A stretch of DNA of 64,000 bases from Flavobacterium okayamense (GTDB lineage Bacteria; Bacteroidota; Bacteroidia; Flavobacteriales; Flavobacteriaceae). Where the stretch lies: NCBI RefSeq assembly GCF_019702945.1, contig NZ_AP024749.1, forward strand, positions 1,364,001-1,428,000, written 5' to 3'. The notes beneath the pieces are model-generated. The model did not search any database and was not told where the DNA came from. It saw nothing but the letters and a program-made list of their open reading frames with translations. The number at the start of each line of letters is the position of its first letter. Position 1 is the stretch's first letter. The position numbers and the translations under genes were made by a program. Positions 62,329 through 64,000 of this stretch are shown here, piece by piece.

Positions 62329-64000
62329 CTAAAATACAGACTTAAACGTTTTAATAGTTCCATCTTCTAAAGTTACATTTATAATTATGCCGCTTTGAGA
62401 TTTATTAATTTCATCAATTGTTAAGTTGTTAGTATTTAAGTCTTTTTTATTTAATAGTATTCTTCCAATTAAATCAAAAATAACTACATCTTTAATTTTT
62501 AAATTACTTGAATTAACATTTATAAATTCATTAGTAAATACATAAACCGAATTATTTACTTCAAATGAATCATTTCCAAGAGCATTAGTTGTATAACGAA
62601 TCTTAAACCTTGTGTTGTTTCTTCCTGTATTTGAAGTAAAAGTATAAGGAGCTGATTTTAAATCGTGAATAATACCAAGTTCTACATCTTCTAAATAAAT
62701 ATCTTGACCTGCTTCAAATAGTCCATCGATATTTGAAATCGCAATAGTGTATATACCATTTTGTGGAACAACTACACCAATTGAAATAATGTCATTAGTA
62801 TTAAAAGGTAAGCTTCTTCCTTGGATAGCATAAGTTTCATTTTCAATAAGTGAATACAATTCAAAAGTAGCTTTTTCTCTTCCAGATATTGCGTCGTACT
62901 TGTTGTCATATTCATCAGATGCATCGGTTGCGTAACCTACAAGAATGTCGCTAGAACTACCTGAAGGCGCTATTAGTTTTAACCAAATTCTATGTTTCTC
63001 AATACTTTCAATACTACTGTTTTTGAAAAATTGGTAATTAGCATAAGTATTTGAACGCATTGTATTATTAAATACAGCATTTTCAGTAGTGGCTCCCGAA
63101 TCATTCATAAGTGTGAAGAATCCTTGTCCAGCGCCAATATATCCTAAATAACCAAATTGAGTTCCTCCTAATGCATTGTATGTTAAATAATCAGCAACAC
63201 TATAATTAAGTTGAAAATCTTGATAAAATGGATCAGCAGTCGCTCCAGAAGGATCGATACCATGTGTCCATAATTTTACAAATTGATTTAAATTAGCACT
63301 ATTTGCTGTTAAGAATGCATCGGCACTTATTGCTGAAGGATACGGGTTTCCTAATAAATTCCAGTTGTCATCATCATTCGTTACTAAAGTGGCAGTAGGT
63401 CCAGCATAAGGAGCGCCTGTGTAGGTACTTCTAGAAATAGGTATACTAATATCACCATTATTTGGTACTCCTGTAAATGTAGTCATACCTGCTAACCCTC
63501 TTTTAATATAACCTTTTCCTGTTGTCATAGCTCCACTCGCCGCTGCCCAATTACCAAAATTACCTGCATATGTCCCTCCGTTATTTACAGTTGGAATCCA
63601 CTGGTATCTAAAAGCACTTGTCGAAGGAGTAACATTATTAATACTGAAACCTGCTACGGGTGTAGACCAATATACATAATCTAGATTACTATCTGTAAAA
63701 GCAAATCTATCCATGTTAATGTTACCTGTGTTTGCAACATTATCAATTTGAATTAAACTAGCAGTGTTACCAACATTGAAAGTTCCTAATGCACCTACTT
63801 CAATAAAATTTTGAATTGTTAAAGTATTTCCAGTAACTAAATTTAATACACCATCATCTTTTACTTGTAAAGTTTTTCCATATGCATCATAACTACCTAC
63901 ATTAATATTTGAAGGATTTGTTGCAGTAACATCTGGAATGATTACACAAGTATTTATGTCTGGTACGCCAACAGGTAGCCAGTTATTTGGATCGCTCCAA
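62329..64000 (-). CDS. T9SS-secreted protein, 5' end outside window (paralog of the adhesin)
   Basis: The frame is open from 62329 to the window edge; the first ATG inside the window (63714) is internal, because the frame upstream still encodes the same domain (WSDPNNWLPVGVPD, then NTASLIQIDNVANTGNIN) as the paralog at 57239. About 557 residues are seen. It ends in a T9SS type A sorting domain (DVVIFDLIGRILLNKK ... GTIKTFKSVF). The C-terminal 500 residues run parallel to those of the 1640-residue protein, so this is a tandem paralog whose repeat region lies beyond the window. Confidence 0.85.
   Translation of the reverse strand, partial: WSDPNNWLPVGVPDINTCVIIPDVTATNPSNINVGSYDAYGKTLQVKDDGVLNLVTGNTLTIQNFIEVGALGTFNVGNTASLIQIDNVANTGNINMDRFAFTDSNLDYVYWSTPVAGFSINNVTPSTSAFRYQWIPTVNNGGTYAGNFGNWAAASGAMTTGKGYIKRGLAGMTTFTGVPNNGDISIPISRSTYTGAPYAGPTATLVTNDDDNWNLLGNPYPSAISADAFLTANSANLNQFVKLWTHGIDPSGATADPFYQDFQLNYSVADYLTYNALGGTQFGYLGYIGAGQGFFTLMNDSGATTENAVFNNTMRSNTYANYQFFKNSSIESIEKHRIWLKLIAPSGSSSDILVGYATDASDEYDNKYDAISGREKATFELYSLIENETYAIQGRSLPFNTNDIISIGVVVPQNGIYTIAISNIDGLFEAGQDIYLEDVELGIIHDLKSAPYTFTSNTGRNNTRFKIRYTTNALGNDSFEVNNSVYVFTNEFINVNSSNLKIKDVVIFDLIGRILLNKKDLNTNNLTIDEINKSQSGIIINVTLEDGTIKTFKSVF

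Noticed and set aside
57239..64000. Several forward-strand frames of 60 to 110 codons
   Set aside because: They lie opposite long T9SS genes with clear domains, lack starts of their own, and have odd Pro/Val-rich composition caused by the other strand.

Overview
The window is AT-rich DNA from a member of the Bacteroidota, most likely Flavobacterium or a close relative (inference). Signs seen in the sequence are promoter elements of the TAnnTTTG type, type IX secretion (T9SS) C-terminal sorting domains, a SusC/TonB-like outer-membrane barrel with a carboxypeptidase-regulatory domain, a GSCFA protein, a DUF5522 protein, a Bacteroidota-type long urocanase and aromatic amino acid hydroxylase, and hairpin repeats of the 'TCGAGCGGAGTCGA' kind.

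Positions 1 to about 12,700 are the right part of an integrative and mobilizable element. It carries two unknown genes at the window edge, two inverted repeats that could form an origin of transfer, a MobC-like protein and a MOB relaxase. Next come a lipoprotein plus partner gene bracketed by two diverged copies of a small protein gene, and a complete ABC-three-component (ABC-3C) defence operon (nuclease-like effector, middle component, DUF3732 ATPase with a zinc-hook-like CxxC). A remnant of a DNA methyltransferase follows, then a compact three-gene cassette (STAS+HATPase protein, STAS-like DUF4325 protein, PIN-domain protein) and a tyrosine integrase. The integrase begins directly behind the terminator of an initiator tRNA-fMet gene; two identical copies of that tRNA lie in tandem. 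The PIN/STAS/ATPase cassette is the best candidate for a little-described conflict or stress system.

Positions 13,000 to 27,400 are mostly core genes. They include era, whose 5' end is partly duplicated around a palindrome so that a 36-codon reading frame overlaps the era start, a lipoprotein, a membrane protein, der, a TonB-like barrel protein, and a DUF808 membrane protein. A tightly overlapping reverse-strand operon follows (M23 peptidase, MerR regulator, LemA, two TPM proteins), and then alaS and a lipoprotein.

Positions 27,400 to 45,800 hold a GSCFA protein, then a run of exported proteins: YbjN-like, a 38-residue membrane peptide, a PQQ-type propeller, unknown envelope proteins and a MORN-repeat protein. 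Then come an exported TPR-CHAT protease-like protein, two paralogous TPR histidine kinases, an OmpA/PD40 protein, a DUF6498 membrane protein, a single NarL-type response regulator and an NHL-repeat T9SS protein. Several operons here end in near-identical hairpins (core GGCAATTGCC), and the kinases and regulator look like one envelope-sensing circuit.

Positions 45,860 to 64,000 lie mostly on the reverse strand: rhodanese, aromatic amino acid hydroxylase, two lipoproteins, urocanase (hutU), DUF5522 and a tiny HExxH protein. They are followed by three related secreted 'VGVGTT' proteins (one with a phage-type S74 intramolecular chaperone end), a 1640-residue T9SS adhesin-like protein, and a truncated paralog of it running off the window edge. 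No rRNA genes or CRISPR arrays were seen.
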